Source: Thermotogota bacterium (GTDB lineage Bacteria; Thermotogota; Thermotogae; Petrotogales; Petrotogaceae). Taken from it: a DNA stretch of 64,000 bases. The number at the start of each line of letters is the position of its first letter. The first letter of the stretch is position 1. The stretch lies in contig JAKOZG010000004.1 in the NCBI GenBank assembly GCA_029780115.1, positions 560,607 through 624,606 on the forward strand. Direction: 5' to 3'. Below, one piece after another: positions 26,373 through 35,430 of this stretch. The notes below the pieces were generated by a model. That model worked only from the letters and a program-made list of their open reading frames with translations. It was not told the origin of the DNA and did no database searches. The position numbers were made by a program, and so were the translations under genes.

Positions 26373-27462
26373 GATCTTTTAAATACTTATTTAATTTTTC
26401 TATTTCTTCCTCAACAATTCCTCTGCCAAAATGTCTGTAAAGTGCCGGTTGTTCATACAAGTCAATATAATTTTCTTCTCCCGGAAGTTTATCATATCCA
26501 GAAGCAATTATAGTAACTTTTATTAAATCATCGGGTAGTTTGTCATCAATAGTAATACCCATTTTTAATTTTGCATCATCAACCGCATAAGAACGAAGTA
26601 TTTCATTTATTATTCGAACATCTTGAGTGGTAGGATTTTTTCCAGAAATATTAACAAGTGCTGCTGTGGCATTTCTTACAGGATCTTCTAATATTTTGCT
26701 ATTTAAAGCATTTTTAATAGCCTCTTCAGCTCTTTTTTCACCTTTTCCTAGACCAATTCCCAGCATTGCTGAACCTTTTATTTTTAAAACTGCAGCTACA
26801 TCGGCGAAGTCAAGATTGATCATGCCTGGTTTAGTAATTAAGTCAGAGATTCCAGTGATTGCTTGGAGTAATACTTCATCAGCTTTTTCAAAAGCCTTAT
26901 CGATCGGGATATCTTCATCGTTATCGATAAGTTTATCATTTGATATTTTTATTAAACTATCTACATAACGTTTGGTTTCATGAAATCCTTTTAAAGCAAT
27001 TCTTTCTTTCGTAGAACCTTCGAAATGAAAGGGCGTAGTAACTATGGCTACAGTTAAAATACCCATTTGGGTTGCTAGTTCCGCAACAACAGGAACAGCA
27101 CCAGTACCTGTTCCACCCCCTAAACCAGCTGTTATGAATAAAAGATCGGTATCTTGTAATATATCTCTTATCTCCTCCAAGCTTTCCAACGCAGCCTTTC
27201 TTCCAATTTCCGGATCTCCTCCTGCTCCTAATCCTCGAGTTAATTCCTTTCCTAATTGGATTTTAATAGGAGCATCATTGTTTTCTAGCACTTGCACATC
27301 AGTATTTGCGGAAATCAAATCTACATCTCTAATCCCTTTTTTAACCATTCGTTGAATAGCGTTGTTACCTGCTCCACCTACTCCAATTACTTTTATTTTA
27401 TACGTGCTCTTTTTTGTGAATAATTTCTTTTGTCTATCAATTTCTTCAATTTCAAAAGGCAT
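26338..27462 (-). CDS. ftsZ: Cell division protein FtsZ
   Basis: The tubulin-like GTPase of the division ring, about 374 residues. It has GVGGAGNNAI, the GGGTGTG signature (about 115-121) and the T7 loop segment NLDFADVAAVLK. Near the C-terminus EQPALYRHFG looks like the FtsA-binding peptide, but a further 25-residue charged tail follows it. ATG 27462 is preferred because GGGGGTGAAGAGG lies before it; GTG 27471 overlaps that site. The start overlaps the end of ftsA by 11 bases, indicating coupled translation. Confidence 0.95.
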   Translation of the reverse strand: MPFEIEEIDRQKKLFTKKSTYKIKVIGVGGAGNNAIQRMVKKGIRDVDLISANTDVQVLENNDAPIKIQLGKELTRGLGAGGDPEIGRKAALESLEEIRDILQDTDLLFITAGLGGGTGTGAVPVVAELATQMGILTVAIVTTPFHFEGSTKERIALKGFHETKRYVDSLIKISNDKLIDNDEDIPIDKAFEKADEVLLQAITGISDLITKPGMINLDFADVAAVLKIKGSAMLGIGLGKGEKRAEEAIKNALNSKILEDPVRNATAALVNISGKNPTTQDVRIINEILRSYAVDDAKLKMGITIDDKLPDDLIKVTIIASGYDKLPGEENYIDLYEQPALYRHFGRGIVEEEIEKLNKYLKDHAEEAIIEQSK

Positions 27463-28762
27463 CCTCTTCACCCCCAGTTATCTTTTTAATAAACGTTTTA
27501 AATGTACCCTCTTTCGCAGATGATTTAGATTTTTGAGGAGATTCTGTAGAGAAAGACTCCCTTGATCTTTCGTAAAAACTTTCTTCCATTAGATCGAGTC
27601 TATACCTGTCTACGATTCCAAAAACTGGGAGAAATGAAGAATCTTTCCTTATCTCTTCAGGGACATCTCTAAAGTAATCATGTAAAATTAATGAGCTTTT
27701 TCTAAAATTTTCACCCATAAGCTCTTTAATAGTTTGATCTATATTTTTTATTTTTGAACCTCCTCCAGTTAATACTATACCACCTTGCAGAGCACCTATT
27801 TCATGAGTTTTTTCGTAGCTAATTTTTGACAGCTCTCCGTTTAGTCTGCTTATAATTTCTCTCACTCTAGCATAAATTATTTTATTTAAAAGTCCAAGAG
27901 ATGTATAAGACATTCCTGTTCCTGTTATTGGTTGAAATTCAACTTTTTTTATAGTTCTTGTATCTCTCAAACAAGAACCTTCTTCGACTAATAATCTATG
28001 AGCTTCTTTTTCAGACACCTTTAACACATTCGAGATGTCTTTTAAGACATATTTTGTGCCATAAGGAAATGAGTAAAAAAGTTTAGGAATGCCATCTTTA
28101 AAAATGATAGATCTTGAAGCATTATATCCTAGATCAATTACTGTTATACCTACATTTCTATCGTTAGGTGTTGTGGTTGCATAACTAGCAGACAAAGTAG
28201 AATCGTAAAGTGGTATTTGAGAAGAAGGAATAACATCCTTAAGAACATTAATGAGTAGAGAAAAAGAATTTTCATCGACCCATACAATATTCAATGATGT
28301 TGTTAGAGAATTTTCTGCATAAAATGAAACGGGATTTTTGACAGTTTTATTATCTATCATAAATTTTACAAAAGATGAATCTAATATAATTTTACCTTCC
28401 TCGATGTACTTTTTAGTTATGTTTTTTTTGATGTTTTGCAATTCTCTTTCTCTAATTTCAGTTCTTTTGCTGAACTCAATAGTAAAGTTTTCTTGAGTAA
28501 TGTGTAGATTGTTTGTAGAGTATCCAACGATTATTTCAACATTTTTTACCTTTCTTTGTGATTGTTGTTTAAGGAACTCAATTAGTGTTAGAAGGGTTCT
28601 CCTTAATGATTCCATGTCCTGAATCTCGCCGTTGATAATACCTTCAACAGGCAAAGTTGCATATGAAATAGGTCTTATATACCCTTCTTCATCAACTTCG
28701 AAAAGTATTCCTTTTAGTAAAAAACTACCTATATCTATTCCCATTAAGAAATTTTTTGCCAT
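27452..28762 (-). CDS. ftsA: Cell division protein FtsA
   Basis: An actin-fold membrane tether for FtsZ, about 436 residues. It shows GIDIGSFLLKG at the phosphate-1 loop, VIDLGYNASR as phosphate-2 and IVLTGGGSKIKN as the adenosine motif. The C-terminal 45 residues end in a basic/hydrophobic stretch, FKTFIKKITGG, that fits the membrane-targeting amphipathic helix. ATG 28762 follows GGGGGCTTTGAT; the upstream ATG at 28780 is disfavoured. It lies between the FtsQ-like gene and ftsZ. Confidence 0.93.
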   Translation of the reverse strand: MAKNFLMGIDIGSFLLKGILFEVDEEGYIRPISYATLPVEGIINGEIQDMESLRRTLLTLIEFLKQQSQRKVKNVEIIVGYSTNNLHITQENFTIEFSKRTEIRERELQNIKKNITKKYIEEGKIILDSSFVKFMIDNKTVKNPVSFYAENSLTTSLNIVWVDENSFSLLINVLKDVIPSSQIPLYDSTLSASYATTTPNDRNVGITVIDLGYNASRSIIFKDGIPKLFYSFPYGTKYVLKDISNVLKVSEKEAHRLLVEEGSCLRDTRTIKKVEFQPITGTGMSYTSLGLLNKIIYARVREIISRLNGELSKISYEKTHEIGALQGGIVLTGGGSKIKNIDQTIKELMGENFRKSSLILHDYFRDVPEEIRKDSSFLPVFGIVDRYRLDLMEESFYERSRESFSTESPQKSKSSAKEGTFKTFIKKITGGEEDAF

Positions 28763-28763
28763 A

Positions 28764-29261
28764 TCAAAGCCCCCGATCATGAATATTAAAAACAGATTGC
28801 CCCATTAAAAAATATTCACCAGCCTTTAAATCTTGTAGAAATTCAGTTTTATGAGTTTCAAAAAAAACCATTATTTCTCCTAAATCGTAATAATTTAGTA
28901 TAACATTATTATAGCAAAAGATTTGTTTTTTAGGAAAATTTATACTGATAATTTGAGGAATCCAAAAAAAACTTTTCACGAAATCTAATTCTTTTTGTCT
29001 GTTTTCTTCTTCACTGCTAAAAACTACTTTTATGAACTTTGGATATTCAATATCACTCACGCATGTGACATTATCAAAAATATCAAAATAAATATATCTA
29101 TTATTAAATGAGATATAATAAACACTTTTATCAATGTTAACGACAAAAGTTTGGCTTATCAGTTTATTATTATACACAAAAAAACTATAAAATATATGAA
29201 AATAAACTAAACCTGTAAGAAAAAAATAAAAAAAATGTAATGTTATTTTTTTTGATTTCAT
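28764..29261 (-). CDS. Single-pass membrane protein, candidate minimal FtsQ/DivIB
   Basis: A 165-residue protein with a short basic N-terminus, one membrane helix (about 8-30) and an extracytoplasmic beta-rich remainder (QTFVVNIDKSVYYISFNNR, FCYNNVILNYYDLGEI). FtsQ has exactly this topology, and the slot directly upstream of ftsA-ftsZ is its usual place, but the protein is short and no strong sequence match is apparent to me. ATG overlaps the gyrB stop (TAATG), and ftsA begins 1 base after its stop. The FtsQ call is an inference from position and topology. Confidence 0.5.
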   Translation of the reverse strand: MKSKKITLHFFYFFLTGLVYFHIFYSFFVYNNKLISQTFVVNIDKSVYYISFNNRYIYFDIFDNVTCVSDIEYPKFIKVVFSSEEENRQKELDFVKSFFWIPQIISINFPKKQIFCYNNVILNYYDLGEIMVFFETHKTEFLQDLKAGEYFLMGQSVFNIHDRGL

Positions 29262-31192
29262 TAAACATCTAGCTCTTTCACCTTATATGCGTTATTTTCA
29301 ATAAATTCTCTCCTAATAGCTGGATCATCTCCCATAAGTATTTCAATTATTTCGTTGGAAGCTTCTAAATCTTCTATTTTAATTTGAACAAGTTTCCTTG
29401 TATTTTTGTCCATTGTTGTTTCTCTTAATTGATCGGGATTCATTTCTCCTAATCCTTTATATCTTTGAATTCTCCACTTTCTATTTGCATATGTTTCCTT
29501 GAGTCTTTCTAACTCTTCTTCTGAATAAGCATAGAAATGTTCGTTTCCTACCTCAAATCTGTATAAAGGTGGTTGAGCTATGTATACATGACCTTCTTCG
29601 ATAAGAGGACGCATATATCGGTAGAAAAAGGTTAAAATTAAGGTGCGAATATGAGCTCCATCGACGTCGGCATCCGTCATTATAATTATTTTACCATATC
29701 TTAACTTGGATATGTCAAATTCATCACCTATTCCCGTACCTATAGCTGTGATGATGTTGGATATTTGTTCATTTTTTAGTAGTTTTAATAAATCAGCTTT
29801 TTCAACATTAAGTATTTTTCCTCTTAGAGGTAATATTGCCTGGTAATATCTATCTCTAGCTTGTTTAGCATTTCCTCCAGCAGAGTCTCCTTCAACTATA
29901 AAGAGTTCCGATTCTTCAAGGTTTTTAGATACACAATCCGCTAATTTACCAGGCAGAGTAGTACTCTCAAATATCGTTTTTCTTTTTATGTTTTCTCTTG
30001 CCTTTTTAGCTGCAATTCTTTTTTTAAAGGCAAAATTTATTCTTTCAAGAATTTTTTTTGCTTCTTTTGGATTGGCGTCATAATATAAAGATAGTTTTTC
30101 ACTAGTAATTTGATTAACAGCCTCACGAGCAGCCTTTGACCCAAGTCTCCCTTTCGTTTGACCTTCAAAAACAGGCTCTGACATTTTTACATGTATAATA
30201 GCTATTAAACCTTCCCTAACATCTTCACCGCTAAAATTTTCATCATTTTCTTTTAAAACACCATATTTTCGAGCAAATTCGTTAGATAATCGTGTTAGGG
30301 CCTGCTTAAACCCCGACTCATGTTCTCCTCCATCTATTGTTCTAATATTATTTACAAAGGATATAATTTCACTATCTTCAGATTGTGTATAAACAAGTTC
30401 GATTTCAACCTGAATTTCAGGTTCATTTTCCATATACAAGTAAGATCCTGATAGATAAATAGGTTTAGCAACAGGTTCTTTCTTTCTTTTTTTAAGTACG
30501 TAATTGATAAACTCTTCTAATCCACCTTCAAAGTGGAATTCTTCTTTGTAACCTCTTTTTTTATCTTCAAAAATAATTTTAAGATTGGGATTTAAAAAAG
30601 CAATTTCTCTTAGTCTATTTTCGATCAACCTTGATTCAACAACCACATCGCCATCATCAAAAATTTCTTTGTCTGGCAAAAATTTAATATAAGTTCCTGT
30701 CCTATCAGTTTCTCCAAGAACCAAAACTTCTGTTTGAGGAATACCTCGTGAATATCTTTGATAATAAATTTTTCCGTCTCTGTATACCTTTACCTCGAAG
30801 TATTCAGATAGGGCATTTACTACAGATGCACCTACGCCATGTAGCCCTCCACTAACCTTATAGGCCTTTTTGTCAAACTTACCTCCTGAATGAAGAGAAG
30901 TCATTACTAATTCCAATGTATTTTTTTTCTCAATAGGATGTATACCTACAGGTATTCCTCTACCATTATCTTCAACTTCGACAGAATTGTCCTCGTTGAT
31001 TGTAACTCGAATTAAATTACAATAACCATTTATATGTTCATCTATTGAATTATCAATTATTTCATATACTAAATGATTAAGGCCAGATTTTCCAGTTGAA
31101 CCAATATACATACCCGGCCTTAATCTTACTGCTTCTAGCCCTTTTAAAACTTTTATCTGTTCTTCAGAATAGTCTTTTTCTTTTTCTATCAT
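29261..31192 (-). CDS. gyrB: DNA gyrase subunit B
   Basis: The ATPase subunit of DNA gyrase, 643 residues, normal length. It has the GHKL ATP-binding motifs EIIDNSIDE and VEDNGRGIPVGIHP, GGLHGVGASVVNALS, and the TOPRIM motif EGDSAGG with QAILPLRGKILNVEKA, then DADVDGAHIRTL. ATG follows TTTGGAGGTGCTTTA. DUF721 lies directly upstream, as in many bacteria where that gene precedes gyrB. Confidence 0.96.
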   Translation of the reverse strand: MIEKEKDYSEEQIKVLKGLEAVRLRPGMYIGSTGKSGLNHLVYEIIDNSIDEHINGYCNLIRVTINEDNSVEVEDNGRGIPVGIHPIEKKNTLELVMTSLHSGGKFDKKAYKVSGGLHGVGASVVNALSEYFEVKVYRDGKIYYQRYSRGIPQTEVLVLGETDRTGTYIKFLPDKEIFDDGDVVVESRLIENRLREIAFLNPNLKIIFEDKKRGYKEEFHFEGGLEEFINYVLKKRKKEPVAKPIYLSGSYLYMENEPEIQVEIELVYTQSEDSEIISFVNNIRTIDGGEHESGFKQALTRLSNEFARKYGVLKENDENFSGEDVREGLIAIIHVKMSEPVFEGQTKGRLGSKAAREAVNQITSEKLSLYYDANPKEAKKILERINFAFKKRIAAKKARENIKRKTIFESTTLPGKLADCVSKNLEESELFIVEGDSAGGNAKQARDRYYQAILPLRGKILNVEKADLLKLLKNEQISNIITAIGTGIGDEFDISKLRYGKIIIMTDADVDGAHIRTLILTFFYRYMRPLIEEGHVYIAQPPLYRFEVGNEHFYAYSEEELERLKETYANRKWRIQRYKGLGEMNPDQLRETTMDKNTRKLVQIKIEDLEASNEIIEILMGDDPAIRREFIENNAYKVKELDV

Positions 31193-31215
31193 TAAAGCAC
31201 CTCCAAATTGTTACT

Positions 31216-31503
31216 TCAAACTAATTTAATTTTTTTTATTTCATCGGTTCCAAAAAAAAGATTTAATTTTTTCAAAATTTCGTTTTCTCTAAAGACTATT
31301 TCTTGTTTCACAAAATTATTGGAACAAGCTAACAATAATGTTTTTTCACTTATTATATAATTAACCACATGAACTTCTTCTGCTAAATCTTCAGGCAGCC
31401 ATTTTTTGACTTCGTTTCGTATTTTTGAAACAATATATATTTTTTTTAAAGATGGATTTTTGAATGATAATCTTTTTAGAACCTCTTCAAATCTTTCTTC
31501 CAT
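31216..31503 (-). CDS. DUF721 (DciA-like) protein
   Basis: A 95-residue protein of the DUF721 family, to which the replicative helicase operator DciA belongs. The core pattern is WLPEDLAEEVHVVNYI then LLLACSNNFVKQEIVFRENEIL, a KH-like fold with the final helix. It sits 23 bases before gyrB, its common neighbour. Whether it loads DnaB here cannot be seen from sequence. Confidence 0.8.
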   Translation of the reverse strand: MEERFEEVLKRLSFKNPSLKKIYIVSKIRNEVKKWLPEDLAEEVHVVNYIISEKTLLLACSNNFVKQEIVFRENEILKKLNLFFGTDEIKKIKLV

Positions 31504-31542
31504 TTTTAAACAACCTAAATTTACTGATTTTTAAAATCATTA

Positions 31543-32358
31543 TTACTCATCAAGAGTTTTAGTAATAAAATCTTTCCAGTTAGATAACAAAGCCTCTGTT
31601 ACTACCCCTGGCACAGTATAAGTGAAGTCTGGGAATATTCTTCTTACAGGAACTATACCTTTTGAAGTATGGCAAAGAAAAATCTCATCAGCAGATAGTA
31701 GTTCCCATGCCTCAACATTAGGTTTTTCCTCTATTTCCATGGATAAGTAACGGGCCAACTCTATAACACTGGTTCTTGTAATTCCAGCTATTATTCCTGT
31801 AGATAGATGTGGTGTAATTAATACACCGCTACTCACATAAAATATATTTGAAAATGTTCCTTCAGCCACGTAACCAAATTCATTCAATATAATTGATTCA
31901 TAATAATAATCATATTTCTTATGAATGAACTTAACCGAATTGTTTAAGGGAGTTTTTACATAATATGGTATTATAGAAGAATGAGGTTTCCTTTCTCTAG
32001 CAATATTAACTACAACCCCTTCTTCAATTATGTCAATATCTTCTTTTAATTCTTCTACGAAACAGTAAAAGGTCTTATAACTCGAAGTGAAAGGGGTTAC
32101 ATAAATCTTAAACTTATATTCGTCATAATTATGTATTTTTTTTGCTTGTTCTAAAACTAAGTTTATCTTCTCTAGTGATGGAACATCAAACCCCATAAAG
32201 TTAGCTGATTTTTTAAGCCTATAATAATGGCTTTTCAATCGATACGGTATACCAGAATATGTTCTAATAACTTCATAAACTAAATAACCATTAACAAAAC
32301 CCTCGTCATCTGCGCTTACTAAAGGATATTCAACCCATTCATTACCATTATAAAACAA
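31543..32358 (-). CDS. Class IV PLP-dependent aminotransferase
   Basis: A 271-residue fold-type IV PLP enzyme, the group of branched-chain aminotransferase, D-amino-acid aminotransferase and aminodeoxychorismate lyase. The likely PLP lysine is in YVKTPLN and the signature is EFGYVAEGTFSNIF; the phosphate-binding region is GITRTSVIELA. The exact substrate cannot be assigned. A TTG start at 32358, behind GGGGTGAT, overlaps the end of mtaB by 11 bases. Confidence 0.85.
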   Translation of the reverse strand: MFYNGNEWVEYPLVSADDEGFVNGYLVYEVIRTYSGIPYRLKSHYYRLKKSANFMGFDVPSLEKINLVLEQAKKIHNYDEYKFKIYVTPFTSSYKTFYCFVEELKEDIDIIEEGVVVNIARERKPHSSIIPYYVKTPLNNSVKFIHKKYDYYYESIILNEFGYVAEGTFSNIFYVSSGVLITPHLSTGIIAGITRTSVIELARYLSMEIEEKPNVEAWELLSADEIFLCHTSKGIVPVRRIFPDFTYTVPGVVTEALLSNWKDFITKTLDE

Positions 32359-33658
32359 TAGATATCACCCCTTCACTTCCTTCAGAGATAGAAATAATTT
32401 TAGATTTAAGAAATGTACTCCTTAAATCTGAAGAACAATTTTTAAACTCTAATTTTATTTTATGAGGAATATAATATTCATCATAACCAAGTAAATGATT
32501 ATTATTTTTCTCTTCTATTAAAACTGTGGTTTCAGAATTAATTAATCGAGATAAATACTCTCTTCTAGAAATTTGTGAATTTTTTATAAGTTCAATAATT
32601 CTATTCTTCTTTTCACTCCCTGGAATTTGATGGTCCATTTTAAAAGCAAGAGTTCCCTCTCTTGCTGAAAATCTAAAACCATGAACTTTTAATATTTTAA
32701 GATCTCTAACAGAATCAAACATTATTTTTAAATCTTCTTCGTTTTCACTTGGAAAACCAACAATTAAATCACAAGTAATAGCAAAATTTTGATCCATCTT
32801 TCTTAATTTTTCAATAGAATTATAAATGTCTTTTCTATTATAATTTCTCCGCATTAATTTCAAAATTCTGTCTGAAAAGTGCTGAATAGACAAATGTAAA
32901 TGTTTTTCGAATATAGAATAATTATTGAGTAAAAATGCTAAATTGTCAGTTACATCGTCTGGATATAATGAAGTCAACCTAATTCTAATTTCTTTGTCTT
33001 CAAAATTTTTGCCGATTGCCTTCAGCAAATCTTCAAAAGATTCTAAATTATCAGAACCATAACGCGTTAAATTTGTTCCTGTTAAAACAATTTCCTTATA
33101 TCCTTTCTTAATCAATTCATCAATCTTATTTATTATCTCTTTTTGAGACAAGCTCGATGTTTTTGTTCCTCGAAGCATTCGTATTTTGCAAAAAGTGCAT
33201 CCATTGTTACAACCTTCTTCAATGGGTAAAAAGAACCTGGTTCTATTGTCATATGCTTCTTTGGGAACCAAAATTTTTTGGTCGTTTTTTAACCAAAATA
33301 ATTCATCGGCATATATTCCTTCCTTATCAAAATATTTTTCAATATCTTTTTTCTCCGAATTTCCAAGGACTAAATCTGCGCCAATTTCTTTTAACTCTAT
33401 AGGATTTGAATTAGAATAACAACCTATAGCTATAATTTTTGAGTTGTTCCTTGATTTTTTTATTCTTCGAATAGTTTGACGTACTTTTCTTTCGGCTTCG
33501 GAAGTAACTGCGCATGTATTGAGTATATAAATATCACTTTTTCCATCTTTTTCTTCAAAAAGGATCTCAAACTCTTCTGAAAATTTTTCATATATATATT
33601 GAGATTCGGCTTGGTTCATTTTACAGCCGAACGTAATTATTGATAATTTCTTTTTCAT
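32348..33658 (-). CDS. mtaB: tRNA t6A37 methylthiotransferase, MtaB family
   Basis: A radical SAM methylthiotransferase, 436 residues, which converts t6A37 to ms2t6A in ANN-decoding tRNAs. The N-terminal UPF0004 domain holds three cysteines (TFGCKMNQAES, NTCAVTSEAERK, AIGCYS). The radical SAM cluster is CNNGCTFC. A C-terminal TRAM region follows. GCKMNQ and CNNGC match MtaB rather than MiaB; the MiaB paralogue is encoded at 57866-59179. The ATG follows CGGAGGAATTTGG. It appears to be the first gene of the long minus-strand run to 21438. Confidence 0.92.
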   Translation of the reverse strand: MKKKLSIITFGCKMNQAESQYIYEKFSEEFEILFEEKDGKSDIYILNTCAVTSEAERKVRQTIRRIKKSRNNSKIIAIGCYSNSNPIELKEIGADLVLGNSEKKDIEKYFDKEGIYADELFWLKNDQKILVPKEAYDNRTRFFLPIEEGCNNGCTFCKIRMLRGTKTSSLSQKEIINKIDELIKKGYKEIVLTGTNLTRYGSDNLESFEDLLKAIGKNFEDKEIRIRLTSLYPDDVTDNLAFLLNNYSIFEKHLHLSIQHFSDRILKLMRRNYNRKDIYNSIEKLRKMDQNFAITCDLIVGFPSENEEDLKIMFDSVRDLKILKVHGFRFSAREGTLAFKMDHQIPGSEKKNRIIELIKNSQISRREYLSRLINSETTVLIEEKNNNHLLGYDEYYIPHKIKLEFKNCSSDLRSTFLKSKIISISEGSEGVISIVL

Positions 33659-33773
33659 TTACCAAATTCCTCCGATTTATGATACACTTGGAGTCTTTTT
33701 TAATTTTTTTAAAAAAATGAACAAATATTTATTTTTTAAATCTATTTCTAACTTAGAATCAATTATATTTTGC

Positions 33774-33797
33774 CTTTAATATTATATCATATTAAAG
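33774..33797 (-). promoter_or_regulatory. Inverted repeat overlapping the mtaB -10 element
   Basis: Perfect 9-bp arms CTTTAATAT (33774-33782) and ATATTAAAG (33789-33797) flank a TATATC centre. On the minus strand, 33786-33781 reads TATAAT preceded by TGA, an extended -10 about 120 bases upstream of mtaB. The overlap suggests an operator, or an AT-rich hairpin at the promoter. No good -35 is seen. Confidence 0.5.
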
Positions 33798-33825
33798 CTA
33801 ATTATTATTGAATAATAAATTAAAA

Positions 33826-33848
33826 TAACGGGTTCTAAGAACCCGTTA
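33826..33848 (-). terminator. Terminator after the radical SAM gene
   Basis: A perfect 10-bp stem TAACGGGTTC/GAACCCGTTA with a 3-base loop lies 43 bases after the stop of the radical SAM gene. In that orientation it is followed by TTTTAATTTATT. It separates the tetR operon from the mtaB promoter. Confidence 0.85.
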
Positions 33849-33890
33849 CTTCGTGAATTATTTAAAATGTTATAAAAACACTATGCCTTT

Positions 33891-35336
33891 CTATGCCTTT
33901 TTATCTATGGCTAATTTTTCTTCATTTTCAGCGTATCTTCGCATTCTTGTTTCATAGTTGTAAACACCTCGTTTAGAGGGATATCTTTCAGAATATCCAT
34001 CTTCATACCATAGCTTATCTGCATATTTTTTCCATTCTTCGGCAAGTTGATCTAATTCTGGAGCTAATTCGTTAATAGTTCTTTCACTTCCTGGATGTTG
34101 TGGGATTGCATTATATTTTTTAATCATAGCTCTGAAAACTTTAGGATTATCTATTATTGGACAAGGTCTGAAAAGATTATCCGAATATGGAATTGTTCTT
34201 TTGTATGCTTCAAAGAAAGGAGATTTCAAAATTTCTATCAAACTTTTTTCTCTAATGTTATCTACTGCAAATTGCTGGAACACACATGGTTCAACATAGC
34301 CTTTGGCGTTTATGTGTAGATAATTTGCTCCGGCAGCTAAACAGCCATTTGTTAAGAATCCATGGTTCCAAAAGTCAGCTACAAATGCGAATTTTCCACT
34401 CAATCTAAGTTCTTCAGCTTTATAAAATCTCTCGTATCTTTGTTCAGGAGTTGGGACTAAATCCATTGAGGCATCTGCACCGACGGGCATAAATTGAAAT
34501 ACCCATACATAACTTACGTTATTTTCTTGCAGGAAGTCCCAAAACTCGTCGCTCATAATAGCATCGTGATTTTTTCGTGTTGCAGTGACAGAAGCCCCAT
34601 ATATCAATTTATATTTTGTGAGTATTTCCCAAGCTTTTTTCACTTGGTCAAAGACGCCTTTTCCTCTTCTCCAATCGGTCATTTCTTCGAATCCTTCGAT
34701 CGATATAGCAAGTGTTGAATTTCCTAATTCAGCCATTTTTTTGGCATTTTCTTCTGTTACAAGTGTACCGTTAGTGTAAATTAAAAAGAAGGAATCTTTG
34801 AAATGTTCTAGTACATCAAAAAGGTATGGATAGACAAAAGGCTCGCCACCGGTTATGATAAAGAAATAAATGCCTAGATCATTGAATTGTTTGATAACGT
34901 CAAACATTTCCTCTTTTGATAACATATATTTATGACCATATAGAGCTGCATAACATCCAACACACCTTAAGTTACATGCATAAGTTGGAGAAATAACACC
35001 GAGTTTTGGCAATACAATTTTATGTTCATGCATTAATTCTTGTCTTACCTTTTCACCGACAGCGAACTCATTAATGATTAAATTATTTATTATTTTTTCT
35101 ACGACTTTTGGCTCAGACCTTTTAAAAAGTTCCGACCAATACATTAACATTGGGTCATGATTTTCTGCTCCTTCTGCTAATTTTCTTAATCCACTTTTGG
35201 CAGGTTCTTTAGATAATTTTGATAAAGTCCAGAAAAGGGTGGCAAGCTTATCTATATCTGCCCTTCTAACAACACTTGAAACTATTTTGGAGCTTTGTCT
35301 TAACATCATATTTTTCATAGAATCAATAACCGCCAT
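33891..35336 (-). CDS. Radical SAM protein with helical N-terminal domain
   Basis: A 481-residue radical SAM enzyme. The first 115 residues are helical. The 4Fe-4S cluster motif is CNLRCVGC (C121, C125, C128), with GGEP as the SAM motif in IITGGEPFVYPY. The C-terminal part has further cysteines (NGCLAAGA, EPCVFQQ, RPCPIID), which may bind an auxiliary cluster as in SPASM-like proteins. ATG 35336 follows CGGAGGTGTGTAAG. The substrate is not evident. A TetR regulator gene lies 94 bases upstream in the same orientation, so expression is probably regulated by that repressor's ligand; lipid-related chemistry is one hypothesis. Confidence 0.85.
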   Translation of the reverse strand: MAVIDSMKNMMLRQSSKIVSSVVRRADIDKLATLFWTLSKLSKEPAKSGLRKLAEGAENHDPMLMYWSELFKRSEPKVVEKIINNLIINEFAVGEKVRQELMHEHKIVLPKLGVISPTYACNLRCVGCYAALYGHKYMLSKEEMFDVIKQFNDLGIYFFIITGGEPFVYPYLFDVLEHFKDSFFLIYTNGTLVTEENAKKMAELGNSTLAISIEGFEEMTDWRRGKGVFDQVKKAWEILTKYKLIYGASVTATRKNHDAIMSDEFWDFLQENNVSYVWVFQFMPVGADASMDLVPTPEQRYERFYKAEELRLSGKFAFVADFWNHGFLTNGCLAAGANYLHINAKGYVEPCVFQQFAVDNIREKSLIEILKSPFFEAYKRTIPYSDNLFRPCPIIDNPKVFRAMIKKYNAIPQHPGSERTINELAPELDQLAEEWKKYADKLWYEDGYSERYPSKRGVYNYETRMRRYAENEEKLAIDKKA

Positions 35337-35430
35337 TCTTACACACCTCCGAATTTTTTGAATTGTAAAACATTCACCGGAAAATACAACAAGTATAAAA
35401 TTACCAATGATCAAAAAACGTTATTTAGAC

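Noticed and set aside
27044-27355. Long open frames antisense to ftsZ and other genes
   Set aside because: They mirror the codon pattern of the real genes, have no ribosome binding site and encode low-complexity sequence.
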